Assembly (NCBI GenBank): GCA_029552545.1
Contig: JAKPDO010000033.1
Coordinates: 1 to 34,959 of the forward strand
Length of the DNA stretch: 34,959 nt
DNA from: Planctomycetota bacterium
Lineage (GTDB): Bacteria; Planctomycetota; Phycisphaerae; Sedimentisphaerales; Anaerohalosphaeraceae
Reading direction: 5' to 3'
Within the stretch, counting starts at the first letter, position 1, and each line of letters begins with the position of its first letter. Below, in pieces: positions 27,183 to 33,760 of this stretch. The notes under the pieces were generated by a model. It was not told the origin of the DNA. It did no database searches and saw only the letters and a list, made by a program, of their open reading frames with translations. The translations under genes were made by a program, and so were the position numbers.

Positions 27183-27211
27183 TTGACGGGAAGACCCCGG
27201 ACCAATAGGAT
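27183..27211 (+). promoter_or_regulatory. Promoter of the first MntA/HepT module, possibly giving a leaderless mRNA
   Basis: TTGACG (27183-27188) and TAGGAT (27206-27211) are 17 bases apart. The mntA-like ATG at 27219 lies only seven bases after the -10, about where transcription should begin. Confidence 0.5.
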
Positions 27212-27218
27212 TGAAGGC

Positions 27219-27527
27219 ATGATTGCCTTGATTGAACAAAATCGAACCCGCATAGAACAATTATGCAGACAATTCAGGGTCAAACGGCTCGAATTGTTTG
27301 GGTCGGCAGCGGCCGGCGGGTTTGAAGAAGGCAGAAGTGATTTGGATTTTCTGGTAGAGTTCTTTCCGTCGGACCCCAAGCAGCATGCACATTCCTATCT
27401 GAATCTGCTGGTGGAGCTGGAGAATTTATTTGGCCGGCGGATAGACCTGCTGGAAGTGAAGGCCGTTCAAAACCCTTATCTGATGGAATCCATCAATCAG
27501 AATCGGATTGAGCTCTATGCCGCCTAA
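27219..27527 (+). CDS. mntA: MntA-family nucleotidyltransferase antitoxin
   Basis: 102 residues of the minimal nucleotidyltransferase (MNT) family. The start at 27219 is preferred because a longer open frame would run back through the groEL terminator. The fold signature is FGSAAAGG (Gly28-Ser29) followed eleven residues later by Asp41-Leu-Asp43 (SDLDFLVEF), the metal-binding pair; FGRRIDLLEVKAV holds the third acidic position. In characterised pairs MntA transfers AMP to a Tyr of HepT and silences it. The gene overlaps the hepT-like gene by 11 bases, so the two are translated together. Confidence 0.87.
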   Translation: MIALIEQNRTRIEQLCRQFRVKRLELFGSAAAGGFEEGRSDLDFLVEFFPSDPKQHAHSYLNLLVELENLFGRRIDLLEVKAVQNPYLMESINQNRIELYAA

Positions 27528-27861
27528 GGCAAAAGCGTTTTTGTATGATATTGTTCAGGCCTGTGATGCGGTCCGGTCTTTTCTGTCCGGCAGAACCTTT
27601 ACGGATTATCAGCAGGATGAACTCCTTCGGGCTGCTGTAGAACGAAAGTTGATGATTATCGGAGAAGCCGTTTATCAGATTTTGCGGATTGCTCCGGAGC
27701 TGGAATCGTCAATTTCTCAGGCGCGTCAGATTGTCGGATTTCGCAACGTTTTGGTTCACGGTTATTTTGCGGTTGAGGATGAAACGGTCTGGGGCATAGC
27801 CAGTCATGATATTCCGGTGCTTGCGCAGGAGGCGGCACGCTTGCTGCGGGAAAATGAGTAG
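27517..27861 (+). CDS. hepT: HepT-family HEPN ribonuclease toxin
   Basis: 114 residues, all-helical HEPN fold. The start at ATG 27517 overlaps the mntA end by 11 bases; an alternative TTG lies nine bases earlier. The catalytic R-X4-H-X-Y motif is complete in FRNVLVHGYF (Arg76, His81, Tyr83), with Tyr83 being the expected AMPylation target. ERKLMIIGEAVYQI is the other conserved segment. The nuclease probably cleaves RNA (tRNA or mRNA) when not modified by the partner. All active-site residues are intact, so the module looks functional. Confidence 0.88.
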   Translation: MPPKAKAFLYDIVQACDAVRSFLSGRTFTDYQQDELLRAAVERKLMIIGEAVYQILRIAPELESSISQARQIVGFRNVLVHGYFAVEDETVWGIASHDIPVLAQEAARLLRENE

Positions 27862-27869
27862 GGGGTGAA

Positions 27870-28148
27870 ATGTTTCGGTTTTTCTTCATACGAGAGCCGT
27901 TTCGTCAGGCCGGACGGTCGCTGGCCGTCGGGGCCTTTCTGACCGGGCTGTTCCTCATCGGCTTCGGTCTGCTGGTGTTTATTCTGCGCGATTTGTTTGC
28001 ATTTCTGGCGGCGGCGATCTTCTTTGCGGCCGGCTTTTCGGCCATCGGCTATGCCGTCCGGGTATACTGGCTGACCCGGCAGATGGACCGAGAACACCGG
28101 GCCTATCGCGAAAACGTCGAAATCCATTTCCCCGACCTCTGGCAGTAA
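27870..28148 (+). CDS. Small membrane protein of unknown function
   Basis: 92 residues starting eight bases after the hepT stop, with GGGGTG before the ATG, so it is probably co-transcribed with the toxin-antitoxin pair. It has a basic, aromatic N-terminus (MFRFFFIREPFRQAGR), two hydrophobic helices (about 18-38 and 42-62, separated by only a short RDLF turn), and a charged C-terminal tail of about 25 residues ending in HFPDLWQ. This is a helical hairpin with both ends likely in the cytoplasm. I do not recognise a family. Confidence 0.7.
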   Translation: MFRFFFIREPFRQAGRSLAVGAFLTGLFLIGFGLLVFILRDLFAFLAAAIFFAAGFSAIGYAVRVYWLTRQMDREHRAYRENVEIHFPDLWQ

Positions 28149-28611
28149 CGATCCGCTTTTTTCATTCTCAATTCTTCATTCTTCTTTTTCATTTGCTATT
28201 GCTTTCCGGTTTTTTAATTCTTCGTTTGTTCTTGCAAAGAAAATGGCCCCGGGCGATAAGCCCGGGGAAAAGAAAAGGCGCGCCCCCTTTCTGCTCTTTT
28301 TCCCCGCCCTTGCGGGCGGGGCTATCTTCCGGCGGCCAGCTTCCAGTCGCCAGTGACCAGTTATCAGTGAGCAGTTATCAGTCATCCTGTAAATTCGTTT
28401 ATTTTTTTGAATCTGTGAAATCCGTGTAATCTGTGGTTAATTATTTCGGATTTCGAGCTTCGGATTTCGGATTTAGCATTTAGGATTTTCTAATTCTTCA
28501 TTTGCTTTCTTCTCTTCTTTAATCCCAAAAAATCCTTGCCCCCCGGGCCGGTTTTCCCGAAAATAGTCCCTTTACTCAATAAAAAGGCGTTCTTTCAGGC
28601 AGGAGTGTGCT
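28149..28611. repeat. Gene-free region with hairpins and three dispersed-repeat types
   Basis: 463 bp without a credible gene. It contains a perfect hairpin CCCCGGGC-GATAA-GCCCGGGG (28247-28267), a second hairpin CCCCGCCC-TTGC-GGGCGGGG (28302-28321), and an imperfect tandem of CAGTTATCAGT-like units (about 28334-28384). It also contains one copy of the ~30-bp AATCTGTG/ATCCGTG repeat (28410-28440) and a run of TTCGGATTT/TTTAGGATTT units (28446-28490). The uxaE ribosome site (CAGGAG) closes the region. Confidence 0.7.
28410..28440 (+). repeat. Dispersed repeat A, copy 1
   Basis: Built from AATCTGTG, AAATCCGTG, TAATCTGTG and GGTTAA. Related copies occur at 33368-33396, 34158-34190, 34686-34717 and 34867-34932, all in intergenic DNA and in both orientations. 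Confidence 0.8.
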
Positions 28612-29874
28612 ATGACGGACAAGCGGTTGGAAAAGTTTTCGATGGGCATCGGTGATCGGTTCGGGCATCAGGGCAGGGCACAGCTTCGGGCGATGCAGGC
28701 GGCCCGGGCGGAGGGTATCGAGATTGTGCCGGTCTGGAACAAGTCCTTTCGCGAGCATTCCATCATCGGCACGCGGCCGGCGGATGTCCGCGCCGAGGCG
28801 GATGCGGCCGTTTCGGCCATGGGCTGGAAGCATTCCTACTATGTGGATGCCGACCATATCAATTTCAAGAACGTGGAATCATTTATCGACTGCAGCGATT
28901 TCTTTACGCTCGATGTGGCCGAGGAAATCGGACACCCCGCCGAATCGAAGGAGATGGAGGCCTTTGTCCGCTCCTGCCGGGATTTTCTGGGAACGCTGAC
29001 GATTCCGGGCATCGAGCGTCCGTTTGTCATCAGCGAAAAGACGCTCGAGGCCGCCGCGGCCAAGTATCTGTTTGCCGTTCAACAGGCGGGCCGCATCTAT
29101 CGGCATCTGGCGGGAAAAAAGGGCACCGGCACCTTTATTACGGAGGTGTCGATGGATGAGACGGACAGCCCGCAGACGCCGGTGGAGCTGTTGCTGATTT
29201 TGTCGGCGATTGCCCGCGAGGGCATTCCCGCCCAGACGATTGCCCCCAAGTTTACCGGCCGATTCAATAAAGGGGTCGATTATGTCGGCAATCTGGAGCA
29301 GTTCGAAAAGGAATTCAACGAGGATTTGGCGGTGATTGCCTTTGCCGTCAAAGAGTTCGGGCTGCCGGGCAATCTGAAGCTGTCGGTCCATTCCGGCAGC
29401 GACAAGTTTTCGATTTACGGCCCCATCCGCCGGGCGATTCATCGATTCGGAGCCGGGCTGCACCTGAAGACGGCCGGCACTACCTGGCTGGAAGAGCTTA
29501 TCGGTCTGGCCGAAGCGGGCGGCGAAGGGCTGGCCATCGCCAAAGAGGTCTATGCCAAGGCCCTCGAAAACCGCCAGGCCCTGTGTGCGCCGTATGCGAC
29601 GGTGATTGATATCGATGCCGCCCAGCTGCCGGCGCCGAAGGTGGTGGACCAGTGGGATGGAAAGCGGTTTGCGGCGGCCCTGCGGCACAACCCCCGCTGC
29701 CCCGACTACAATCCCCATTTCCGGCAGCTGCTGCACGTGGGCTACAAGGTCGCTGCTCAGATGGGCAGGCGGTTTACAGACGCACTGGAGCGCTTCGAGG
29801 AGGAGATTGCCAAACACGTCTCGGCCAACCTCCTCGAGCGGCACATTCGTCCGGTCTTCGGCAAAGGGGCTTAA
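28612..29874 (+). CDS. uxaE: Tagaturonate/fructuronate epimerase (UxaE family)
   Basis: 420 residues. I recognise the UxaE family, first described in Thermotoga, which interconverts D-tagaturonate and D-fructuronate and so joins the galacturonate and glucuronate branches of hexuronate catabolism. Conserved-looking segments are FSMGIGDRFGHQGRAQL (9-25), YYVDADHINF (76-85), DFFTLDVAEEIG, ITEVSMDETDSPQ (176-188), APKFTGRFNKGVDYVGN and LSVHSGSDKFSIYG (257-270), with several His and Asp residues likely to bind a metal. CAGGAG stands seven bases before ATG 28612. No other hexuronate gene (uxaC, uxaB, uxaA, kdg genes) is in the window. The stop codon overlaps that of the convergent rodA gene. Confidence 0.78.
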   Translation: MTDKRLEKFSMGIGDRFGHQGRAQLRAMQAARAEGIEIVPVWNKSFREHSIIGTRPADVRAEADAAVSAMGWKHSYYVDADHINFKNVESFIDCSDFFTLDVAEEIGHPAESKEMEAFVRSCRDFLGTLTIPGIERPFVISEKTLEAAAAKYLFAVQQAGRIYRHLAGKKGTGTFITEVSMDETDSPQTPVELLLILSAIAREGIPAQTIAPKFTGRFNKGVDYVGNLEQFEKEFNEDLAVIAFAVKEFGLPGNLKLSVHSGSDKFSIYGPIRRAIHRFGAGLHLKTAGTTWLEELIGLAEAGGEGLAIAKEVYAKALENRQALCAPYATVIDIDAAQLPAPKVVDQWDGKRFAAALRHNPRCPDYNPHFRQLLHVGYKVAAQMGRRFTDALERFEEEIAKHVSANLLERHIRPVFGKGA

Positions 29875-31235
29875 GAGGTTTCCGGCAGAAACTCAAAGGG
29901 TTTTTGGGCGACGGAGAAGGGCCGATATTGCCCGATGCTGTTCAGCAGCCCCAGCGCAATATAGTTGGTCAGGAGACTGGAGCCGCCGTAGCTGATAAAC
30001 GGCAGCGTCAGGCCGGTAATGGGCATCAGCCCCAGCGTCATTCCGATATTGACGAAGACCTGCACGGCAAACATCGTCGTGATGCCGACGGCTACCAGCC
30101 GTCCGAACGGGTCGGTATTCCGCCAGGCGATTTCCATCCCCGCCGCGAAAATTACCCCATACAGCAGAAGGATAAAGAGACACCCAACCAGCCCAAACTG
30201 GTGAGCCACAATAGCAAAGACAAAGTCGTTGTGCTTGTCCGGCAGGAAGAAAAAGTCGTCCTGCACATAGGGCCCGCGAGCAAAGCCGTATCCGAACAGC
30301 CCGCCGGAGGCGATGGCCTGCTTGGCCTGCAGCAGCTGATAACCCCCGCCTTCCTTCCAATTGTAGAGCCGTTCAGGTCTGCCGACCAGAATCCGGGCAA
30401 AAGTCGGGTGCTCGCGGGCCAACGCCCGCACTTTGGGGCTCTGCAGAACGAGACTGGCGATTCGCATCCGCTGGTAATCCCGCATCGACATCCACAGGAT
30501 TGGGCTCGTCAGCAGAGCCAGGCCGATCACCAGCAGCAGATGCCAGCCCTTGGCCCCGGCTGCAAACAGCATCGCAAACAGAATCGGCATCATCAGGATC
30601 ACCGTCCCCAAATCCGGCTCCAGCAGAATCAGCACCATTGCCAAAAACGTCAGGGCAAAGGGTCCGATAAGTCCCAGCAGCCGGCGGTAGTTTTTGCGGT
30701 AGCGCAGGTAATACGCCAGGGCGAGAATAAAGGCAATCTTGCAGAACTCCGACGGCTGGATCTGGAAGAAGGTATGGCTGCCGATGGAAAACTCAATCCA
30801 GCGGCGGGCCCGGCCCTCCCGGTAAGGCACGAACGGGATATCGACAACCATATCAACCAGCAAAATTGCCAGCAAAACCAGCACAGCCGCATAGAGACCG
30901 TAAGAAACGGGTCCAAGCCGGCGATAACCGATGATGTTGACGGTTATCATTCCGACAAGGCCAATAAGGACATAAAATATCTGTTTTTTCCATAAAGAAG
31001 CCAATTTGGCGGCCCACTCCGACGAAGTCGTCGAAGTTTCGGTTTCAGCCGGCTGTGTGTCCGCCTCATCGGGAGTTTCAGTGTTAAGATAGGGGGTTTG
31101 CGGCTCTAACGGGGCTGGGTGGCCGGCAGCATAAATGACGGCAACGCCGACAGCCGTCAGCAAAAACCCAGCTGTCAGCATAAATATTCGCGTAAAAAGC
31201 AGCCGGCCTAATAACAGGTCTTTCAGCATCATCAA
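29871..31235 (-). CDS. rodA: RodA/FtsW/SpoVE (SEDS) family peptidoglycan polymerase, RodA type
   Basis: 454 residues with about ten transmembrane helices. SEDS proteins polymerise lipid II into glycan strands together with a class B PBP. RodA/FtsW marks are RWIEFSIGSHTFFQIQPSEFCKIAFILALAYYL in the central helices, LILLEPDLGTVILM with the catalytic Asp, GGLFGYGFARGPYVQ and FLPDKHNDFVFAIVAHQFG in the large periplasmic loop, and GLTLPFISYGGSSLL near the end. Unusual is an acidic Thr/Glu/Pro-rich insert (residues about 40-75) between TM1 and TM2. Three successive ATGs begin the gene (31235, 31232, 31229) with no clear ribosome site. The stop overlaps that of the convergent uxaE. No mre or pbp genes adjoin it. 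Confidence 0.92.
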   Translation of the reverse strand: MMMLKDLLLGRLLFTRIFMLTAGFLLTAVGVAVIYAAGHPAPLEPQTPYLNTETPDEADTQPAETETSTTSSEWAAKLASLWKKQIFYVLIGLVGMITVNIIGYRRLGPVSYGLYAAVLVLLAILLVDMVVDIPFVPYREGRARRWIEFSIGSHTFFQIQPSEFCKIAFILALAYYLRYRKNYRRLLGLIGPFALTFLAMVLILLEPDLGTVILMMPILFAMLFAAGAKGWHLLLVIGLALLTSPILWMSMRDYQRMRIASLVLQSPKVRALAREHPTFARILVGRPERLYNWKEGGGYQLLQAKQAIASGGLFGYGFARGPYVQDDFFFLPDKHNDFVFAIVAHQFGLVGCLFILLLYGVIFAAGMEIAWRNTDPFGRLVAVGITTMFAVQVFVNIGMTLGLMPITGLTLPFISYGGSSLLTNYIALGLLNSIGQYRPFSVAQKPFEFLPETS

Positions 31236-31247
31236 TCTTTATAATAT

Positions 31248-31340
31248 CAAAATTCGGATTTCGAATTTAGGATTTCGGATTTTGTATTTCGATTATTCCT
31301 TTTGGTTTAGGATTTAGAGTTTAGAATTTCGAATTTTCTT
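31248..31340. repeat. Dispersed repeat B: run of TTCGGATTT / TTTAGGATTT units
   Basis: Degenerate AT-rich units such as ATTCGGATTTCG, TTTAGGATTTCGG and TTTAGAGTTTAGAATTTCG upstream of rodA. The same type of run is seen at 28446-28490. Unit length varies, so this is not a clean tandem array. Confidence 0.65.
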
Positions 31341-31489
31341 TATTGTATCGTCTTTTGAGGCGTCGGAAAAAGAAACTTTTTGTCCAAAATGGAGGAGTTA
31401 ACAAAACAGGACAAAGCATATCCGAATACGCTTTTCAATATAGGTAAGCCGCCCCTTATCGGATTTTTTTGACTTTTTCAAAATTTTTC

Positions 31490-31518
31490 TTGATTCGGCG
31501 GCGGCTTTATTGTATTAT
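31490..31518 (+). promoter_or_regulatory. Promoter of the dockerin-like secreted protein gene
   Basis: TTGATT (31490-31495) and TATTAT (31513-31518) are separated by 17 bases. It would give a ~180-nt untranslated leader that contains a GAGGC-GCGTG-GCCTC hairpin and ends in GGAAGG before ATG 31702. Confidence 0.65.
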
Positions 31519-31701
31519 CAGCGTTGTGATTGAGGAGTCCAAAATCAATGGTTGAGTGAAAAGAGGATGGGTGATGGAAAGGCATTTCGTTTCATCATTC
31601 CAAAAAGCATGGGGGAAGTAAGCAAAAAAGAGACCTTTGAGGCGCGTGGCCTCTTAGGGTGATGAATAGGGAAAAAGAAAAAGAGAAAGGAAGGTGTAGC
31701 A

Positions 31702-32670
31702 ATGAGAAAAGTACTCCCGATTTTGTTGGCGATTGCGATCGCTGCGCCGGCACTGGCGGATGTGACCGTGTCGGTTTCGGATGCGGGCAGCGAAACCGCC
31801 CAGATTGCTTTGGCGATTGACGGCGGAGCGGTGGTCCGCGGCGTGGCCCTGAAGGTGACCATTACGGGGGCCGAACTGGCCGCCATTGCGGATGTCACGG
31901 ATGTGATGGCCGCGTTCAATGCCTACATTGATTACTACTACAGCAACCCCGGCTTCCTCGGCGGACTGGCCGATGAGACAGCCCTGCCCGGCACGGGTGC
32001 CCATGCCCTGGCCGATCCGGATGCCGCGGGCGTTCTGGCGACCCTGCCTGCCACCACGTTCGTCATCAGCCTGGGTGCGCTGGACAACAGCGGCAGCCAG
32101 GGCGGTGTGGCGGCCGGCGGTGTTCTGGCCAACATCAAACTGAGCAACTTCGGCGGCAGCACAGCTCAGGTCTGTATTGAGCCCGATGCCCTCCGCGGCG
32201 GAATCGTCGGCGACAACCTCGGCACCGTCTCCGCAACCGCTTGTGCAGATATCGCCTCCGCACCCCAGGAATGCGTTAAGTCTACAGCCCCCTTCTATGC
32301 GGCGTGGGTCCAGTTCGGCAAGCCCAATTGCTGGTGCTACCAGTACAATTGTCGTGGCGATGCAAATGGAACAATGGAAGGCAACGCTATCACTGGTTTC
32401 CGCCGAGTATTCAATCAGGATTTGAATATTTTGCTATCTGCTTACGATGTCAAAGAACCCCCGAAAGGTCCTGGCATCGCGACGATAACAAATGGGATAT
32501 GTGCAGATTTTGACCATCTTCAAGAAGGCAATGCGATTACAGGTTTTCGGAGAGTGTTTAACCAAGATTTGAATATTTTGCTTGCGTCTTATGATGTGAA
32601 AGAGCCTCCGAAGGGCCCGGGATTGACCCCGTGCGATTCTGCAAATTATAATTTCTGGGTAACGCCTTAA
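31702..32670 (+). CDS. Secreted protein with duplicated dockerin-like C-terminal repeats
   Basis: 322 residues with a clear Sec signal (MRKVLPILLAIAIAAPALA) and GGAAGG before the ATG. Residues about 20-190 are a beta-rich, Gly/Ala-rich domain starting VTVSVSDAGSETAQIALAI that resembles cohesin-like sandwich domains (low confidence). A Cys-rich hinge (CWCYQYNC) leads to two 33-residue repeats, 226-258 and 275-307, identical except for a swapped Ser/Ala pair. The half-repeats start with Asp/Asn-rich GDANGTME and ADFDHLQE and contain FNQDLNILL, like stretched dockerin F-hand loops; the resemblance is mine and not a database match. The C-terminus after the repeats is TPCDSANYNFWVTP. The gene precedes a PEP-CTERM gene. 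Confidence 0.85.
   Translation: MRKVLPILLAIAIAAPALADVTVSVSDAGSETAQIALAIDGGAVVRGVALKVTITGAELAAIADVTDVMAAFNAYIDYYYSNPGFLGGLADETALPGTGAHALADPDAAGVLATLPATTFVISLGALDNSGSQGGVAAGGVLANIKLSNFGGSTAQVCIEPDALRGGIVGDNLGTVSATACADIASAPQECVKSTAPFYAAWVQFGKPNCWCYQYNCRGDANGTMEGNAITGFRRVFNQDLNILLSAYDVKEPPKGPGIATITNGICADFDHLQEGNAITGFRRVFNQDLNILLASYDVKEPPKGPGLTPCDSANYNFWVTP
32377..32622 (+). repeat. Two 99-bp coding repeats with nearly identical protein but diverged codons
   Basis: Copies at 32377-32475 and 32524-32622. Of 33 aligned codons, 11 are identical, 20 differ only synonymously and 2 differ in amino acid (Ser-Ala versus Ala-Ser). Confidence 0.93.
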
Positions 32671-32719
32671 TTTGTTGACACACACTTCACACGCGGGAAG
32701 TTAACGTCAAGAAACAACG

Positions 32720-32733
32720 ATTGTTCGAACAAT
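32720..32733. promoter_or_regulatory. 14-bp perfect palindrome before the PEP-CTERM gene
   Basis: ATTGTTCGAACAAT lies just upstream of the AAAGGAG ribosome site. It could be a protein-binding site or an RNA hairpin that limits ribosome access. It has no T run. Confidence 0.4.
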
Positions 32734-32746
32734 TGAAAGGAGAACG

Positions 32747-33262
32747 ATGATGAAGAAGTTGTTAAGTCTGATTCTGGTTCTGGGAATGGTCTCGCTGGCG
32801 GGTGCAGGGTTAAGAAGCCTCCAGCGTGAAGGAGAAAATGCGGTCAGTGTTGTATCGGATGATAGTGGTGCGTACAATGTTCTGCTTGCATATTCTCCGT
32901 CTCTGGTAGCTACTCTTGAATTAACACCAATGGCTGCTGCAGGTGATAAAAGCTACATAAAAGATTATGATCTCCAGAATATGGGAGATTATGATTTACC
33001 CGAACTCGGTGTTGCTCATGTCTGGGAGATTAACATAGCCTCTTCACAGGCTGGCGTCCTTCAGCCGGGTGCGGGCTGTGTAGCAACTTTTGATGGAGTT
33101 AAGTTGGGTGATGTCGACATGGGATTGGGTCGTATAGATCTCCTTGACAGCAACGCGCTTGACGACGGCACGTTAGAGATTCTTGGTTCTGCTTTTGTCA
33201 TTCCTGAGCCGGCCTCGATGCTGCTGCTGGGCCTGGGCGGCCTGTTCCTTCGCCGCAAATAA
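32747..33262 (+). CDS. PEP-CTERM sorting-domain protein, small
   Basis: 171 residues. The signal peptide is MMKKLLSLILVLGMVSLAGA, and the C-terminal sorting signal is VIPEPASMLLLGLGGLFLRR followed by a Lys, with the PEP motif, hydrophobic segment and basic end in order. Two adjacent ATGs (32747, 32750) share AGGAG; the second has the better spacing of seven bases. The 120-residue mature part is acidic and beta-rich (DDGTLEILGSAF) without a recognised domain. It lies 76 bp after the dockerin-like gene on the same strand and ends at a strong terminator, so the two probably form one unit. Base composition is AT-richer than in the 5' part of the preceding gene. Confidence 0.87.
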   Translation: MMKKLLSLILVLGMVSLAGAGLRSLQREGENAVSVVSDDSGAYNVLLAYSPSLVATLELTPMAAAGDKSYIKDYDLQNMGDYDLPELGVAHVWEINIASSQAGVLQPGAGCVATFDGVKLGDVDMGLGRIDLLDSNALDDGTLEILGSAFVIPEPASMLLLGLGGLFLRRK

Positions 33263-33327
33263 GAACTGTTTCCAAAGGACCAGAATCGGCAAAAGCGTTT
33301 AACCAACGCGTTGTGAAACACACGAAA

Positions 33328-33356
33328 AGCCCTCTCAAACCGAGAGGGCTTTTTTT
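33328..33356 (+). terminator. Rho-independent terminator after the PEP-CTERM gene
   Basis: AGCCCTCTC and GAGAGGGCT form a perfect 9-bp stem with loop AAACC and are followed by a run of T residues. Confidence 0.93.
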
Positions 33357-33367
33357 GTCCACAGATT

Positions 33368-33396
33368 TTAACCACGGATTACACGGATTACACAGA
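33368..33396 (-). repeat. Dispersed repeat A, copy 2
   Basis: TTAACCACGG followed by ATTACACGG and ATTACACAGA, in reverse orientation relative to copy 1. It lies between the terminator and the 3' end of the second hepT-like gene. Confidence 0.8.
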
Positions 33397-33430
33397 GGGG
33401 AAATAAATCAAGGATGAACGCCTGCTGCTT

Positions 33431-33760
33431 TTAGGAAAGAAGCAGGGTGTTTACGGCCTCTTTGAGCGCAGGAAGGTCTCGTTCAATGACATTCCACACT
33501 TCATTCAAATCAACACCCATATATCCGTGGATGAGCACATCCCGAAAAGAGGCGATCTGACGCCAGGGAATATGGGGTTGACGCTCCAGCGTGTCGTCAG
33601 AGATATTCTTGACGGCCTCTCCGATGATTTCAAAATTGCGTATCACGGCATCCTGCACAAGAGAAGAGTTCACAAACTCTTCTTTTCCGCATCGGGTATA
33701 ATCCTCGATTCGGCGGATGCACTCGGCAATGTGAGTCAGATAAAGAGAATCTCGCTTCAC
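33431..33760 (-). CDS. hepT: HepT-family HEPN ribonuclease toxin (second copy)
   Basis: 109 residues, HEPN fold, with the complete R-X4-H-X-Y motif in FRDVLIHGYMG (Arg73, His78, Tyr80) and the conserved FEIIGEAVKNIS helix. The start is GTG at 33760, whose bases overlap the stop of the antitoxin gene (GTGA, 33757-33760), so translation is coupled. It is clearly a different lineage from the copy at 27517-27861, since little sequence outside the motif is shared. Active-site residues are intact. Confidence 0.88.
   Translation of the reverse strand: MKRDSLYLTHIAECIRRIEDYTRCGKEEFVNSSLVQDAVIRNFEIIGEAVKNISDDTLERQPHIPWRQIASFRDVLIHGYMGVDLNEVWNVIERDLPALKEAVNTLLLS

Noticed and set aside
29652..30995. 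Plus-strand open frame antisense to rodA
   Set aside because: The RodA protein on the minus strand is complete with its conserved motifs; the antisense frame is low-complexity Gln/His/Pro-rich sequence.
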